From Streptomyces glomeratus (lineage in GTDB: Bacteria; Actinomycetota; Actinomycetes; Streptomycetales; Streptomycetaceae): DNA of 64,000 nt. A program made the position numbers and the translations under genes. Numbering within the stretch: the first letter of the stretch is position 1; the number at the start of each line of letters is the position of its first letter. Under the pieces are notes generated by a model. The model had not been told where the DNA came from and did no database searches. It saw only the letters and a list, made by a program, of their open reading frames with translations. Below are positions 1 through 9,046 of the stretch, in pieces. The stretch lies in NCBI RefSeq assembly GCF_021462825.1, contig NZ_JAKEEB010000008.1:1-64000 (forward strand). Direction: 5' to 3'.

Positions 1-765
1 GTGCTGCTGCCGTTCTTCTCCTTCATGACGTTCCTCATCGCCGTACCGACCGGCGTGAAGTTCTTCAACTGGATCGGAACGATGTGGAAGGGCTCGCTGT
101 CCTTCGAGACTCCGATGCTCTGGGCGACGGGCTTCCTGATCACCTTCACCTTCGGCGGTCTGACCGGTGTCATCCTGGCCTCGCCGCCGATGGACTTCCA
201 CATCTCGGACTCGTACTTCGTGGTGGCGCACTTCCACTACGTGGTCTTCGGTACGGTCGTCTTCGCCATGTTCGCCGGCTTCCACTTCTGGTGGCCGAAG
301 ATGACGGGCAAGATGCTGGACGAGCGCCTCGGCAAGATCACCTTCTGGACGCTGTTCATCGGCTTCCACGGCACGTTCCTGGTGCAGCACTGGCTGGGTG
401 CCGAGGGCATGCCGCGCCGCTACGCGGACTACCTCGCCGCTGACGGCTTCACCGCCCTGAACACGATCTCGACGATCTGCTCGTTCCTGCTCGGCCTGTC
501 GATACTGCCGTTCCTCTACAACGTGTGGAAGACGGCGAAGTACGGCAAGCCGGTCGGCGTGGACGACCCGTGGGGCTACGGCCGTTCGCTCGAGTGGGCG
601 ACGTCCTGCCCGCCGCCGCGGCACAACTTCCTCACGCTGCCGCGGATCCGCTCCGAATCCCCCGCCTTCGACCTGCACCACCCGGAGATCACCGCGCTCG
701 AGCAGCTCGAGCACGCGGGTGCCGGCAGCAAGGCCGTCGCTGGTGGCAAGGAGGCCGGCAAGTGA
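1..765 (+). CDS. ctaD: Cytochrome c oxidase subunit I (aa3), C-terminal part
   Basis: Catalytic haem-copper subunit of the aa3 terminal oxidase, which reduces O2 to water and pumps protons in the cytoplasmic membrane. The gene is cut by the window edge; only the last 254 residues are visible. They hold several hydrophobic helices and the motif VAHFHYVV, whose two histidines (H77 and H79 of the visible part) are the haem a3 and haem a axial ligands in this family. The tail after about residue 190 is hydrophilic and Ala/Gly rich, as in actinobacteria. The stop codon overlaps the ctaF start by 4 nt (GTGA), so the two are probably translationally coupled. The true start lies upstream. Confidence 0.97.
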   Translation: MLLPFFSFMTFLIAVPTGVKFFNWIGTMWKGSLSFETPMLWATGFLITFTFGGLTGVILASPPMDFHISDSYFVVAHFHYVVFGTVVFAMFAGFHFWWPKMTGKMLDERLGKITFWTLFIGFHGTFLVQHWLGAEGMPRRYADYLAADGFTALNTISTICSFLLGLSILPFLYNVWKTAKYGKPVGVDDPWGYGRSLEWATSCPPPRHNFLTLPRIRSESPAFDLHHPEITALEQLEHAGAGSKAVAGGKEAGK

Positions 766-1160
766 AAATCCAGGGCAAGATGTTCCTCTGGCTGGCCATC
801 TTCCTGCTGATCATGGCCATCGTCTACGGCCTGTGGTCGAAGGAACCGGCCGGTACCACCGCGCTCTTCCTGGCCTTCGGTCTGAGCGTGATGATCGGCT
901 ACTACCTGGCCTTCACGGCCCGGCGGGTCGACGCGGGCGCCCAGGACAACAAGGAGGCCGACGTCGCGGACGACGCCGGTGAGCTCGGCTTCTTCAGCCC
1001 GCACAGCTGGCAGCCGCTCGCCCTCGGTGTCGGTGGCGCGCTCGCCTTCCTGTCCATCGCGATCGGCTGGTGGCTGATGTACTTCTCCGCCCCGCTGATC
1101 CTGGTGGGCCTGTGGGGCTGGGTCTTCGAGTACTACCGCGGCGAGAACCGCACCCAGTAA
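762..1160 (+). CDS. ctaF: Cytochrome c oxidase subunit IV (actinobacterial CtaF)
   Basis: Small 132-residue membrane subunit of the actinobacterial aa3 oxidase. The GTG start at 762 sits inside the ctaD stop (GTGA overlap). Four hydrophobic segments are visible (about residues 6-23, 31-50, 84-102 and 107-125), with a charged acidic loop between the second and third ([16 protein letters not shown]). The protein ends in a short polar tail. Length, topology and position directly after ctaD match the actinobacterial subunit IV family, which has no close counterpart in mitochondria. It presumably stabilises the oxidase within the bcc-aa3 supercomplex. A strong hairpin terminator follows 16 bases after the stop. 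Confidence 0.93.
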   Translation: MKIQGKMFLWLAIFLLIMAIVYGLWSKEPAGTTALFLAFGLSVMIGYYLAFTARRVDAGAQDNKEADVADDAGELGFFSPHSWQPLALGVGGALAFLSIAIGWWLMYFSAPLILVGLWGWVFEYYRGENRTQ

Positions 1161-1176
1161 CACGCGCCGAGCGCAC

Positions 1177-1212
1177 GGGAGCCCGGACACTCTCCGAAGT
1201 GTCCGGGCTCCC
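1177..1212 (+). terminator. Intrinsic terminator after ctaDF
   Basis: Perfect 14-bp stem (arms 1177-1190 and 1199-1212) with an 8-nt loop, followed by CTCTTTTGC. It closes the ctaD-ctaF transcript and separates it from the L,D-transpeptidase gene. Confidence 0.85.
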
Positions 1213-1288
1213 TCTTTTGCCACTCCTCACGTCCCCCGCACGGATCACTCGGCGCGCCGCGGCCGAGCGGGATTCATAGCGTGAGGTC

Positions 1289-2560
1289 ATGAGCCACTCA
1301 GTGTTCTTCCGGGGGCCACGACGCCGCACCGTCGTCGGCTGCACCCTGCTGCTGATATCCCTCGCCGCGGGCCCCGTCGCCTGCGGCATCGACGGCGACC
1401 CGCTCGCGGTGCATCCGTTCGACGCGGCGGACCAGATCTCGTACAACGCCCCTGACGACAACGCCAAGAAGGCCGATCCCGACAAACCCCTGGAGATCAC
1501 CGCCCCGGACTCGGACGGGCGCATCACGGACGTCACGGCCATGGACACCCGAGGACGCTACGTGGCCGGTGAACTCACCGCCGACGGCAGCCGCTGGCAC
1601 AGCACCTCACCGCTGGCCGCCGGCACCCACTACACGGTGCGGGTGAGCACCGAGGACGAGGACGGCCTGCCCGGCCGCAAGGTCCTCGAGTTCGACACCG
1701 CCACCCCCAAGAAGAAGCCCCTGAAGGTCGGTATCGGCCCCGAGACCGGCACCTACGGCGTCGGCCAGCCCATCACCGCCGAACTCAGCGAGCCCGTCAA
1801 GGACAAGGCGTCCCGGGCCATCGTCGAGCGCTCCCTGAAAGTGGAATCGGTACCCCGGGTCGAGGGCTCCTGGTACTGGGTGGACGACAAGATGCTGCAC
1901 TACCGCCCCAAGGAGTACTGGCCCGCACACACCACCGTCACGGTGCACAGCAACCTCGTCGGTGTGAAGGTCTCAGACCGCCTGTGGGGCGCCGACAGCA
2001 AACCCGTACGGCTCACCATGGGAGACCGCCTCGTCGCCGTCACGGACGCCGCCGCGCACCATATGACGGTCTACAAGAACGACGAGGTGCTCCGACGGAT
2101 CCCCGTCACCACCGGCAGGCCCGGTTACGACACCCGCAACGGGGTCAAGGTCGTCCTGGCCAAGCAGTCCGCCGTACGCATGCGCGGAACGACCATCGGC
2201 ATCTCCAGGAGTTCCAACGACTCCTTCGATCTGATGGTCTACTGGGCGGCCCGGGTGACCTGGAGCGGCGAGTACGTGCACGCGGCGCCCTGGTCCGTCG
2301 GTGACCAGGGGTACCGCAACGTCAGCCACGGCTGCACCGGGATGACCACGGGCAACGCCCGTTGGTTCTTCAACACCGTGCGGCTCGGCGACATCGTCCA
2401 GGTCGTCAACTCCCGGGGCAGGCAGATGGACCCCTTCGGCAACGGCTTCGGCGACTGGAACCTCGGCTGGGGCGCATGGCAGAAGGGCAGCGCCCTGACT
2501 CCGGACAAACCGGGCCCGAGCCCGGTCGACAGAGCGAGACTGCGCCCGCAGGCGGTGTGA
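1289..2560 (+). CDS. Secreted L,D-transpeptidase (YkuD) with Ig-like domains
   Basis: Extracytoplasmic cysteine transpeptidase predicted to make 3-3 crosslinks in peptidoglycan. It has 423 residues. The N-terminus has arginines, a hydrophobic stretch and the sequence AAGPVACG, a borderline lipobox (Pro at -3 is unusual), so lipoprotein or plain secretion are both possible. Two Ig-like repeats (about 65-145 and 150-245) precede the YkuD domain (about 255-385). That domain has the signature histidine in YVHAAPWS and the catalytic SHGC motif with nucleophile C349. Domain order resembles mycobacterial LdtMt2. The ATG lies 6 nt after TAGCGT (1277-1282), suggesting a leaderless mRNA. It sits between ctaDF and ctaE-qcrCAB. 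Confidence 0.92.
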   Translation: MSHSVFFRGPRRRTVVGCTLLLISLAAGPVACGIDGDPLAVHPFDAADQISYNAPDDNAKKADPDKPLEITAPDSDGRITDVTAMDTRGRYVAGELTADGSRWHSTSPLAAGTHYTVRVSTEDEDGLPGRKVLEFDTATPKKKPLKVGIGPETGTYGVGQPITAELSEPVKDKASRAIVERSLKVESVPRVEGSWYWVDDKMLHYRPKEYWPAHTTVTVHSNLVGVKVSDRLWGADSKPVRLTMGDRLVAVTDAAAHHMTVYKNDEVLRRIPVTTGRPGYDTRNGVKVVLAKQSAVRMRGTTIGISRSSNDSFDLMVYWAARVTWSGEYVHAAPWSVGDQGYRNVSHGCTGMTTGNARWFFNTVRLGDIVQVVNSRGRQMDPFGNGFGDWNLGWGAWQKGSALTPDKPGPSPVDRARLRPQAV

Positions 2561-2612
2561 GGAGGGACGCCCGTGCCCCGGCAAGGGGCGCGGGCCGGCG
2601 CCCCGGAAGCCG

Positions 2613-3014
2613 TCAGGTGCTCGCCAGAGCCCGCCGCCGCAACAGCGATGCCAGCGCGGAGGCGAACTCCACCGGCTCCACCGGCAGCGCCACGGCCGCA
2701 TCGGCCCGGCTCCACGTCGCCAGCCACGCATCCTGGGGCCGCGCGATCAGCAGGAGCACCGGAGGGCAGTGGAAGATCTCGTCCTTGATCTGCCGGCAGA
2801 CGCCCATACCGCCCATCGGCACGGCCTCGCCGTCCAGCACGCACACGTCGATGCCGCCCTTGTCCAGCTCCCTGACGACCGCATCGGGCGTCGCGCACTC
2901 CACGAACCGGACCTCGGGAACGTCCGGAGCGGGCCTGCGCCCGGTCGCGAGCCGCACCTGCTCGCGGGTGCGGGAGTCGTCGCTGTAGACCAGCACCGTG
3001 GCGGTCGGCTGCAT
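2613..3014 (-). CDS. Receiver-like protein lacking switch residues (pseudo-receiver)
   Basis: A 133-residue protein with the fold pattern of a CheY-type receiver and no output domain. The acidic pair (D12, D13) and a candidate phosphoacceptor (D61 in VCVLDG) are present. The conserved Thr/Ser after strand 4 is replaced (LLLIA), and the strand-5 Lys of the usual KP motif is replaced by Leu (VALPVEP). Phosphorylation-dependent switching is therefore doubtful. The ATG is preceded by GGAGGA. It runs convergent to the transpeptidase and divergent from ctaE, with 178 bp between. A role in controlling the oxidase genes is only suggested by position; no function is known to me. Confidence 0.8.
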   Translation of the reverse strand: MQPTATVLVYSDDSRTREQVRLATGRRPAPDVPEVRFVECATPDAVVRELDKGGIDVCVLDGEAVPMGGMGVCRQIKDEIFHCPPVLLLIARPQDAWLATWSRADAAVALPVEPVEFASALASLLRRRALAST

Positions 3015-3192
3015 GCTTCCTCCGGGACGTCAGCGTCGTACGGAATGGACCGTTGGGGCGGATGCTACTCCCTTGAACACCGGGTCAACAGCGGTCCGCA
3101 CACGGCTTCGATGGGCCATACGGGCACTACAGACGGTACGGACACTCCGAACGGCACCCCCCGGGGTGAGGGCGGGATAAGCGCCCGACATA

Positions 3193-3813
3193 ATGTCGGT
3201 CGTGGCGACAGCAACGACAGTAGAAACCGGGCACGCGCACCCGTCGGTCAACCGGCCGAACCTCACCAGCGTCGGAACCATCATCTGGCTGAGTTCCGAG
3301 CTGATGTTCTTCGCGGCCCTCTTCGCGATGTACTTCACCCTGCGATCGGTGACCGGGCCGACGCACTGGAAGGAGATGGCGAGCCATCTCAACTTCCCGT
3401 TCTCGGCGACCAACACCACGATCCTGGTGCTCTCCTCCCTGACCTGTCAGCTCGGCGTGTTCGCCGCCGAGCGAGGGGACGTGAAGAAGCTCCGGGGCTG
3501 GTTCATCGTCACCTTCATCATGGGTGCGATCTTCGTCGGCGGGCAGATCTTCGAGTACACCGAGCTGGTCAAGAAGGACGGCCTCTCGCTGTCCTCGGAC
3601 CCGTACGGTTCGGTGTTCTACCTGACCACCGGCTTCCACGGCCTGCATGTGACCGGTGGTCTCATCGCCTTCCTGCTGGTGCTCGGACGCACCTACGCGG
3701 CGCGGAGGTTCACCCACGAGCAGGCGACCGCCGCCATCGTCGTGTCCTACTACTGGCACTTCGTCGACGTCGTCTGGATCGGCCTCTTCGCCACGATCTA
3801 CATGATCAGGTAG
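3193..3813 (+). CDS. ctaE: Cytochrome c oxidase subunit III
   Basis: Core non-catalytic subunit of the aa3 oxidase; 206 residues with five to six membrane helices, typical for actinobacterial COX3. Conserved features include the early [15 protein letters not shown] helix, QIFEY, and the late HGLHVTGGL and [10 protein letters not shown] segments with their histidines. The ATG at 3193 is used; in-frame GTG codons a few residues later cannot be excluded. It starts the ctaE-qcrC-qcrA-qcrB run, split from ctaD/ctaF by two unrelated genes, which is the streptomycete arrangement. A promoter probably lies in the 178-bp region shared with the divergent receiver-like gene, but I could not assign convincing boxes. 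Confidence 0.96.
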   Translation: MSVVATATTVETGHAHPSVNRPNLTSVGTIIWLSSELMFFAALFAMYFTLRSVTGPTHWKEMASHLNFPFSATNTTILVLSSLTCQLGVFAAERGDVKKLRGWFIVTFIMGAIFVGGQIFEYTELVKKDGLSLSSDPYGSVFYLTTGFHGLHVTGGLIAFLLVLGRTYAARRFTHEQATAAIVVSYYWHFVDVVWIGLFATIYMIR

Positions 3814-3926
3814 TCGGCCGTCGGCCGCGGCGGAAGGTCACCCGAACGGGGTGAACCGATCGCCCGCGACGATCCGATCCATTTCCAGAAGCATCGACGC
3901 AGAAGATCCTGACACCGGGGTAATCC

Positions 3927-4739
3927 GTGAAAAAGCTCTCCGCACGACGACGCCATCCGCTGGCGGCTGTCGTCGTCCTACTCCTCGCGCTGGCGGCCAC
4001 CGGGGGGCTGTATGCCGCGTTCGCGCCCGCGAGCAAGGCGCAGGCCGATGAAACCTCCCAGTCCCTCGCCATCGAGGAGGGCAAGAAGCTCTACCAGGTG
4101 GGCTGCGCCAGCTGCCACGGCACCGGCGGTCAGGGCACCTCCGACGGCCCGAGCCTGGTGGGCGTCGGCGCCGCGGCCGTGGACTTCCAGGTCGGCACCG
4201 GCCGTATGCCGGCCGCCACCTCCCAGGGCGCCCAGGTGCCGAAGAAGAGGAACATCTACACGCAGGCGCAGATCGACCAGCTCGCGGCGTACATCTCTTC
4301 GCTCGGCGCCGGCCCGGACGTGCCGACGAAGAACGACTACAGCCCCGAGGGCGCCGACATCGCCAAGGGCGGCGAGCTCTTCCGCGCCAACTGCGCGCAG
4401 TGCCACAACTTCACCGGCCAGGGCGGCGCCCTGACGCACGGCAAGTTCGCGCCGAGCCTCGAGGGTGTCGAGCCCAAGCACATCTACGAGGCCATGCAGA
4501 CGGGCCCGCAGAACATGCCGTCCTTCCCCGACACCACGCTGTCGCAGCAGAACAAGAAGGACATCATCGCGTACCTCAAGGCGGTCAACGGTGACCAGAC
4601 CGAGAACCCCGGCGGCCTCGACCTGGGCGGTCTCGGTCCGGTTTCCGAGGGCCTGTTCGGCTGGATCTTCGGACTCGGCGTGCTGATCGCTGTCGCCGTC
4701 TGGGTCGCCGCTCGGACCGCAAAGGCCAAGAAGTCATGA
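3927..4739 (+). CDS. qcrC: Dihaem cytochrome c subunit of the bcc complex
   Basis: Cytochrome cc subunit of the actinobacterial bcc (complex III) oxidoreductase; it passes electrons from the Rieske centre to the aa3 oxidase. The protein has 270 residues: N-terminal signal-anchor (about 11-32), first haem c site CASCH (C60, C63, H64), second site CAQCH (C156, C159, H160), and a C-terminal membrane helix (about 242-261). The two fused haem domains replace a soluble cytochrome c, so the complex couples directly to the oxidase. It starts with GTG. Its stop overlaps the qcrA start by 4 nt (ATGA), so translation is coupled through qcrA to qcrB. Confidence 0.97.
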   Translation: MKKLSARRRHPLAAVVVLLLALAATGGLYAAFAPASKAQADETSQSLAIEEGKKLYQVGCASCHGTGGQGTSDGPSLVGVGAAAVDFQVGTGRMPAATSQGAQVPKKRNIYTQAQIDQLAAYISSLGAGPDVPTKNDYSPEGADIAKGGELFRANCAQCHNFTGQGGALTHGKFAPSLEGVEPKHIYEAMQTGPQNMPSFPDTTLSQQNKKDIIAYLKAVNGDQTENPGGLDLGGLGPVSEGLFGWIFGLGVLIAVAVWVAARTAKAKKS

Positions 4740-5794
4740 GTAGCCACGACATTCCCGAAGAGAACCTGCCCGCTGAGCAGGACGCCGAGCACGGTGCCGT
4801 AGCCGTCGCGGACGAGAAGAACCCGTTCGCCGACCCGGGCCTGCCGCCCCACGAGCACCGGATCCAGGACATCGACGAGCGGGCCGCCAAGCGCTCCGAG
4901 CGCATGGTCGCCATGCTGTTCACCGTGTCGATGATCGCCACCATCGGCTTCATCGCCGCGTACGTGACGATCCCGAACGACAGGTCGATCTACGTCTTCC
5001 CGATCGGGCACCTCAGCGCGATGAACTTCGCGCTGGGCCTGACGCTGGGCGTGGCGCTGTTCACGATCGGCGCGGGTGCGGTCCACTGGGCCCGCACCCT
5101 GATGTCCGACGTGGAGGTCGCCGACGAGCGCCACCCGATCGAGGCTCCGCCGGAGGTCAAGGCGAAGGTTCTCGCCGACTTCCAGGACGGTGCCAAGGAG
5201 TCGCAGATCGGCCGTCGCCCGCTGATCCGGAACACCATGCTGGGCGCGCTGGCCCTGGTGCCGCTCTCCGGCCTGTTCCTGCTGCGCGACCTCGGTACGC
5301 TGCCCGGCACCAAGCTGCGCCACACGATGTGGAGCAAGGGCAAGCTCCTCGTCAACATGAACACGAACCAGCCGATGCGTCCCTCGGACATCGCGACCGG
5401 TTCGCTGACCTTCGCCAAGCCCGAGGGCCTGGAGGAGACCAACGAGGACTTCCAGAAGCAGATCGCCAAGGCGGCCCTGATGCTCGTCCGGCTGCAGCCG
5501 GAGAACATCAAGGACAAGAAGGAACTCGAGTGGTCCCACGAGGGCATCGTGGCCTACTCGAAGATCTGCACCCACGTCGGTTGCCCGATCTCCCTGTACG
5601 AGCAGCAGACGCACCACGTCCTCTGCCCGTGCCACCAGTCCACCTTCGACCTCTCCGACGGTGCCCGGGTCATCTTCGGCCCGGCCGGTCACGCCCTGCC
5701 GCAGCTGCGCATCGGCGTCAACGCGGACGGCTACCTCGAGGCGCTCGGCGACTTCGAAGAGCCCGTCGGTCCTGCTTTCTGGGAGCGCGGATGA
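4736..5794 (+). CDS. qcrA: Rieske iron-sulphur subunit of the bcc complex
   Basis: Rieske [2Fe-2S] protein that takes electrons from menaquinol in complex III. The 352-residue protein has the actinobacterial layout: acidic N-terminus, two membrane helices (about 58-78 and 92-114), a third helix (about 167-184) preceded by a twin-arginine (R160-R161 in IGRRPLIRN), then the Rieske domain. Box I is CTHVGC (C278, H280, C283) and box II CPCH (C297, C299, H300); the cluster ligands are C278, H280, C297 and H300, with C283-C299 as the disulphide. In S. coelicolor the first two helices are Sec-inserted and the third is Tat-dependent; the same signals are present here. ATGA overlaps with both neighbours. 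Confidence 0.97.
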   Translation: MSSHDIPEENLPAEQDAEHGAVAVADEKNPFADPGLPPHEHRIQDIDERAAKRSERMVAMLFTVSMIATIGFIAAYVTIPNDRSIYVFPIGHLSAMNFALGLTLGVALFTIGAGAVHWARTLMSDVEVADERHPIEAPPEVKAKVLADFQDGAKESQIGRRPLIRNTMLGALALVPLSGLFLLRDLGTLPGTKLRHTMWSKGKLLVNMNTNQPMRPSDIATGSLTFAKPEGLEETNEDFQKQIAKAALMLVRLQPENIKDKKELEWSHEGIVAYSKICTHVGCPISLYEQQTHHVLCPCHQSTFDLSDGARVIFGPAGHALPQLRIGVNADGYLEALGDFEEPVGPAFWERG

Positions 5795-7428
5795 GCACTA
5801 CAACGAGCAACGAGTCCGCTTCGCGCGGAAGGGCACCGGCCGGCGAGCGCATCGCCGACTGGGCCGACGGCCGCCTGGGGATCTACTCCCTGGCCAAGTC
5901 CAACATGCGCAAGATCTTCCCCGACCACTGGTCGTTCATGTTGGGTGAGGTCTGCCTCTACAGCTTCATCATCATCATCCTCACGGGTGTGTACCTGACG
6001 CTGTTCTTCCACCCCTCGATGAACGAGGTGGTGTACCACGGCTCGTACGTGCCGCTGCAGGGCCAGCTGATGAGCGAGGCGTTCAACTCGACGGTGCACA
6101 TCAGCTTCGACGTCCGGGGCGGTCTGCTGATCCGGCAGATCCACCACTGGGCGGCGCTGGTCTTCCTCGCCGGCATGTTCGTGCACATGATGCGCGTCTT
6201 CTTCACGGGCGCGTTCCGCAAGCCGCGTGAGATCAACTGGCTGTTCGGCTTCCTGCTGTTCGTCCTGGGCATGTTCACCGGCTTCACCGGCTACTCGCTC
6301 CCGGACGACCTGCTCTCGGGCACCGGCGTCCGCTTCATGGAGGGCGCGATCCTGTCCGTGCCGATCGTCGGCACGTACCTGTCGTTCTTCCTGTTCGGCG
6401 GAGAGTTCCCGGGCGGCGACTTCGTGGCCCGGTTCTACTCGATCCACATCCTGCTGCTGCCGGGCATCATGCTCGGCCTGGTGGTCGGCCACCTGATCCT
6501 GGTCTTCTACCACAAGCACACGCAGTTCGCGGGTCCCGGAAAGACGAACAACAACGTCGTCGGCATGCCGCTGCTGCCGGTCTACATGGCCAAGGCCGGA
6601 GGCTTCTTCTTCCTGGTCTTCGGTGCCATCGCGGCCATCGCGGCGGTCGCCCAGATCAACCCGATCTGGGCCATGGGTCCCTACCGTCCGGACCAGGTGT
6701 CCACCGGTGCCCAGCCCGACTGGTACATGGGCTTCTCCGAGGGCCTGATCCGTACGATGCCGGGCTGGGAGATCAACGTCTGGGGCCACACGCTCGTCCT
6801 GGGCGTGTTCGTCCCGCTGGTGATCTTCCCGCTGGTCCTGGTCGCCATCGCGGTCTACCCGTTCATCGAGTCCTGGGTCACCGGCGACAAGCGCGAGCAC
6901 CACATCCTGGACCGTCCGCGCAACGCGCCGACGCGTACGGCCTTCGGTGCCGCCTGGATCGCCTGGTACTTCGTGCTGCTGGTCGGTGGCGGAAACGACA
7001 TCTGGGCCACGCACTTCCACCTGTCGATCAACGCGATCACCTGGTTCGTCCGCATCGCCTTCTTCGTGGTGCCGGTGCTCGTGTTCATCGCCACCAAGCG
7101 GATCTGCCTCGGCCTCCAGCGCCGCGACCGCGACAAGGTGCTGCACGGCCGTGAGTCGGGCATCATCAAGCGGCTGCCGCACGGTGAGTTCATCGAGGTC
7201 CACGAGCCGCTCAGCCAGGAGCAGCTGCACACGCTCACGGCGCACGAGCAGTACAAGCCGGCCGAGATCGGCCCGACGGTCGACGAGAACGGCGTCGAGC
7301 GGAAGATCAAGGGCTCGGAGAAGCTGCGTGCCAAGCTGAGCAACGCCTACTACGGCGAGGACAACCAGATCCCCAAGCCCACGGTCGAGGAGTACAAGGA
7401 GATCACGAGCGGCCACGGCCACCACTGA
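5791..7428 (+). CDS. qcrB: Cytochrome b subunit of the bcc complex
   Basis: Menaquinol-oxidising cytochrome b of complex III, 545 residues. Paired histidines for two b haems lie on the second and fourth helices ([10 protein letters not shown]...FVHMM and YSIHILLLP...GHLILVFYH). The quinol-site motif is PDWY (in QPDWYMGF), as is usual in actinobacteria, instead of the PEWY of mitochondria. A hydrophilic C-terminal extension of about 110 residues follows the last helix. The real start is ATG 5791, overlapping the qcrA stop; the open frame upstream of it is only the out-of-frame shadow of qcrA. A 13-bp hairpin terminator follows 26 bases after the stop and ends the operon. Confidence 0.97.
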   Translation: MSTTTSNESASRGRAPAGERIADWADGRLGIYSLAKSNMRKIFPDHWSFMLGEVCLYSFIIIILTGVYLTLFFHPSMNEVVYHGSYVPLQGQLMSEAFNSTVHISFDVRGGLLIRQIHHWAALVFLAGMFVHMMRVFFTGAFRKPREINWLFGFLLFVLGMFTGFTGYSLPDDLLSGTGVRFMEGAILSVPIVGTYLSFFLFGGEFPGGDFVARFYSIHILLLPGIMLGLVVGHLILVFYHKHTQFAGPGKTNNNVVGMPLLPVYMAKAGGFFFLVFGAIAAIAAVAQINPIWAMGPYRPDQVSTGAQPDWYMGFSEGLIRTMPGWEINVWGHTLVLGVFVPLVIFPLVLVAIAVYPFIESWVTGDKREHHILDRPRNAPTRTAFGAAWIAWYFVLLVGGGNDIWATHFHLSINAITWFVRIAFFVVPVLVFIATKRICLGLQRRDRDKVLHGRESGIIKRLPHGEFIEVHEPLSQEQLHTLTAHEQYKPAEIGPTVDENGVERKIKGSEKLRAKLSNAYYGEDNQIPKPTVEEYKEITSGHGHH

Positions 7429-7454
7429 TCGCTGCGCGCGCCACGCCACGGTCG

Positions 7455-7485
7455 AAGGGCCCCGTCCTCCGCGGACGGGGCCCTT
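7455..7485 (+). terminator. Intrinsic terminator after qcrCAB
   Basis: Perfect 13-bp stem (7455-7467 with 7473-7485), 5-nt loop, then TGCC. It ends the ctaE-qcrCAB transcript ahead of trpD. Confidence 0.85.
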
Positions 7486-7562
7486 TGCCGTGCCCCGGGC
7501 TGGATAGGGTGGACCTGTTCGAGATGTGCGTCCCGTCCGGGACACCGACCCAGGAGCGGCTT

Positions 7563-8627
7563 ATGAGCGCTGTGACCCCCGCAGGAGGCGACACCGCGGC
7601 GGCCCGTTCCTGGCCCCAGGTGCTGAACGGGCTGCTGGACGGCCGTGACCAGAGCGCGGACGACACGGCCTGGGCGATGGACCGCATCATGCGCGGTGAG
7701 GCCACGGACGCGCAGATCGCCGGGTTCGCGGTGGCGCTGCGTGCCAAGGGCGAGACGGTGGAGGAGATCACCGGACTGGTCCGGACCATGTACGAGCACG
7801 CCAACGTCATCGAGGTGCCCGGGCCGACCGTCGACATCGTCGGTACGGGCGGTGACGGCGCGAAGACGGTGAACATCTCCACGATGTCGTCGATCGTGGT
7901 GGCCGGCGCGGGCGCCAAGGTCGTCAAGCACGGCAACCGGGCCGCGTCCTCCGCGTCCGGCGCCTCGGACGTGCTGGAGAAGCTCGGCGTCAATCTCGAG
8001 CTGACGGTGCAGCGGGTGGCCGAGGTGGCCGAGGAGGCCGGGATCACCTTCTGCTTCGCGGTGAAGTTCCACCCGGCGCTGCGGCATGTGGCCGCCGCGC
8101 GCGGACAGCTCGGGATCCGTACGACGTTCAATGTCCTCGGTCCGCTGACCAACCCGGCACGGGTGAGGGCGCAGGCGGTGGGTGTCGCGGACCCGCGGAT
8201 GGCCCCGATCGTGGCGGGAGTGCTCGCCGAACGCGGGAACTCCTCCCTGGTCTTCCGGGGCGACGACGGACTGGACGAGCTGACGACGACCTCGACCTCG
8301 CGGGTGTGGGTGGTCCGCGACGGCAAGGTCACCGAGCAGGCCTTCGACCCCCGGGACGTCGGCCTCGAGCTGGTGCCGGTGGAGGCCCTGCGGGGCGCCG
8401 ACGCGTCGTACAACGCGGAGGTCGCTCGGCGGCTGCTGGACGGTGAGACGGGGCCCGTCCGGGACGCGGTGCTGCTGAACTCGGCGGCCGCCCTGGTGGC
8501 CCTGGAGCCGACGGGAGCACCGCTGGCCGAGCAGCTGCGCGCCGGAATGGAGAGGGCGGCACAGTCGATCGACTCCGGGGCCGCGAAGGGGACCCTGGAA
8601 CGCTGGGTGGCCGCGAGCAACCGCTAG
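7563..8627 (+). CDS. trpD: Anthranilate phosphoribosyltransferase
   Basis: Transfers phosphoribose from PRPP to anthranilate, step two of tryptophan synthesis. ATG 7563 is chosen because AGGAG lies a few bases upstream; an open frame continues further 5' but has no ribosome site. The 354-residue protein has the N-terminal helical domain, the PRPP/pyrophosphate loop GTGGDG (94-99), and the anthranilate/PRPP segment KHGNRAASS (from K122), followed by the conserved [10 protein letters not shown]. It stands alone, next to the respiratory operon and 27 kb from trpEG, so the trp genes are scattered. A weak GC hairpin (about 8648-8664) follows the gene. Confidence 0.96.
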   Translation: MSAVTPAGGDTAAARSWPQVLNGLLDGRDQSADDTAWAMDRIMRGEATDAQIAGFAVALRAKGETVEEITGLVRTMYEHANVIEVPGPTVDIVGTGGDGAKTVNISTMSSIVVAGAGAKVVKHGNRAASSASGASDVLEKLGVNLELTVQRVAEVAEEAGITFCFAVKFHPALRHVAAARGQLGIRTTFNVLGPLTNPARVRAQAVGVADPRMAPIVAGVLAERGNSSLVFRGDDGLDELTTTSTSRVWVVRDGKVTEQAFDPRDVGLELVPVEALRGADASYNAEVARRLLDGETGPVRDAVLLNSAAALVALEPTGAPLAEQLRAGMERAAQSIDSGAAKGTLERWVAASNR

Positions 8628-8670
8628 GCGCCGCATCGCGGAGGGGAGCCCGGCACTGCCGGGCGCCCGT

Positions 8671-8743
8671 CTCCTGCGCCGCTCTCCGTCTCCTGCGCCG
8701 CCCCCCTCTCCTGCGCCGCCCCCGTCTCCTATGCCGCCCCCCG
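8671..8743. repeat. Four-copy 18-19 bp tandem repeat
   Basis: Imperfect tandem units built on CTCCTGCGCCG, starting at about 8671, 8690, 8708 and 8726, with C-rich joints between. The last copy carries CTCCTATGCCG. The block lies in non-coding DNA between trpD and the SAM-IV riboswitch. No function is apparent; it looks like a slippage-prone pyrimidine-rich tract. Confidence 0.6.
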
Positions 8744-8848
8744 TCTTCGTCTTCGTCGTGGCTTCCGTCCCGGCGCGGACGCAGGCCCCTGTCCCGGCAT
8801 CCGGACGGAGTTGCGGCCGGGCGATCACCTCCCGTAGCGTCCTGCGCA

Positions 8849-8968
8849 GGTCATGAGCGACAGCCACTCGGCCCCGGCCGGCTGTCCGGCAACCCTCCGT
8901 CCGTGGCGGGGTGCCCCGGGTGAAGACCGGGCCGTGGGCAGCGAGGTCTACGGCAAGCGCGGACCCCT
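8849..8968 (+). promoter_or_regulatory. SAM-IV riboswitch aptamer
   Basis: Matches the actinobacterial SAM-IV aptamer closely. It has P1 GGTC (8849-8852) pairing with GACC, the ATGAG after P1, P2 arms GACAGCC/GGCTGTC, the SAM-core CGGCAACCCTCC, the GGGGTGCCCCGGGTGA segment, and the 3' tail GGCAAGCGCGGACCCC that forms the SAM-IV-specific pseudoknot region. The order and the invariant GGCAACCCTCC...GGTGCCCCGGGTGA run are diagnostic. It lies about 205 bases upstream of the class V PLP gene on the same strand, so S-adenosylmethionine probably represses that gene. The limits are approximate by a few bases. Confidence 0.93.
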
Positions 8969-8991
8969 CGCACGCTGATGGATGAGCGTGG

Positions 8992-9008
8992 GACCAGGGG
9001 TCCTGGTC
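8992..9008 (+). other. Hairpin in the SAM-IV expression platform
   Basis: Perfect 7-bp stem (GACCAGG 8992-8998 with CCTGGTC 9002-9008), 3-nt loop, starting 24 bases after the aptamer. Its loop side overlaps GGGGTCC (8997-9003), which is also fully complementary to GGACCCC (8961-8967) at the aptamer's 3' end. The two pairings exclude each other. No U-tract follows, so a classical terminator is unlikely. Confidence 0.45.
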
Positions 9009-9025
9009 GTTCGAGGGAGCCTTCC

Positions 9026-9046
9026 GTGAGCAAGCGAATGCGCTAG
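9026..9046 (+). CDS. Possible six-codon upstream ORF (MSKRMR)
   Basis: GTG AGC AAG CGA ATG CGC TAG, preceded by GAGGGAG with about 6 nt spacing, lies between the SAM-IV aptamer and the class V PLP gene. It would encode only MSKRMR. The good ribosome site and the position in a sulphur-metabolism leader make a translated leader peptide plausible, but such a short ORF can arise by chance. No conservation evidence is available here. Confidence 0.3.
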   Translation: MSKRMR

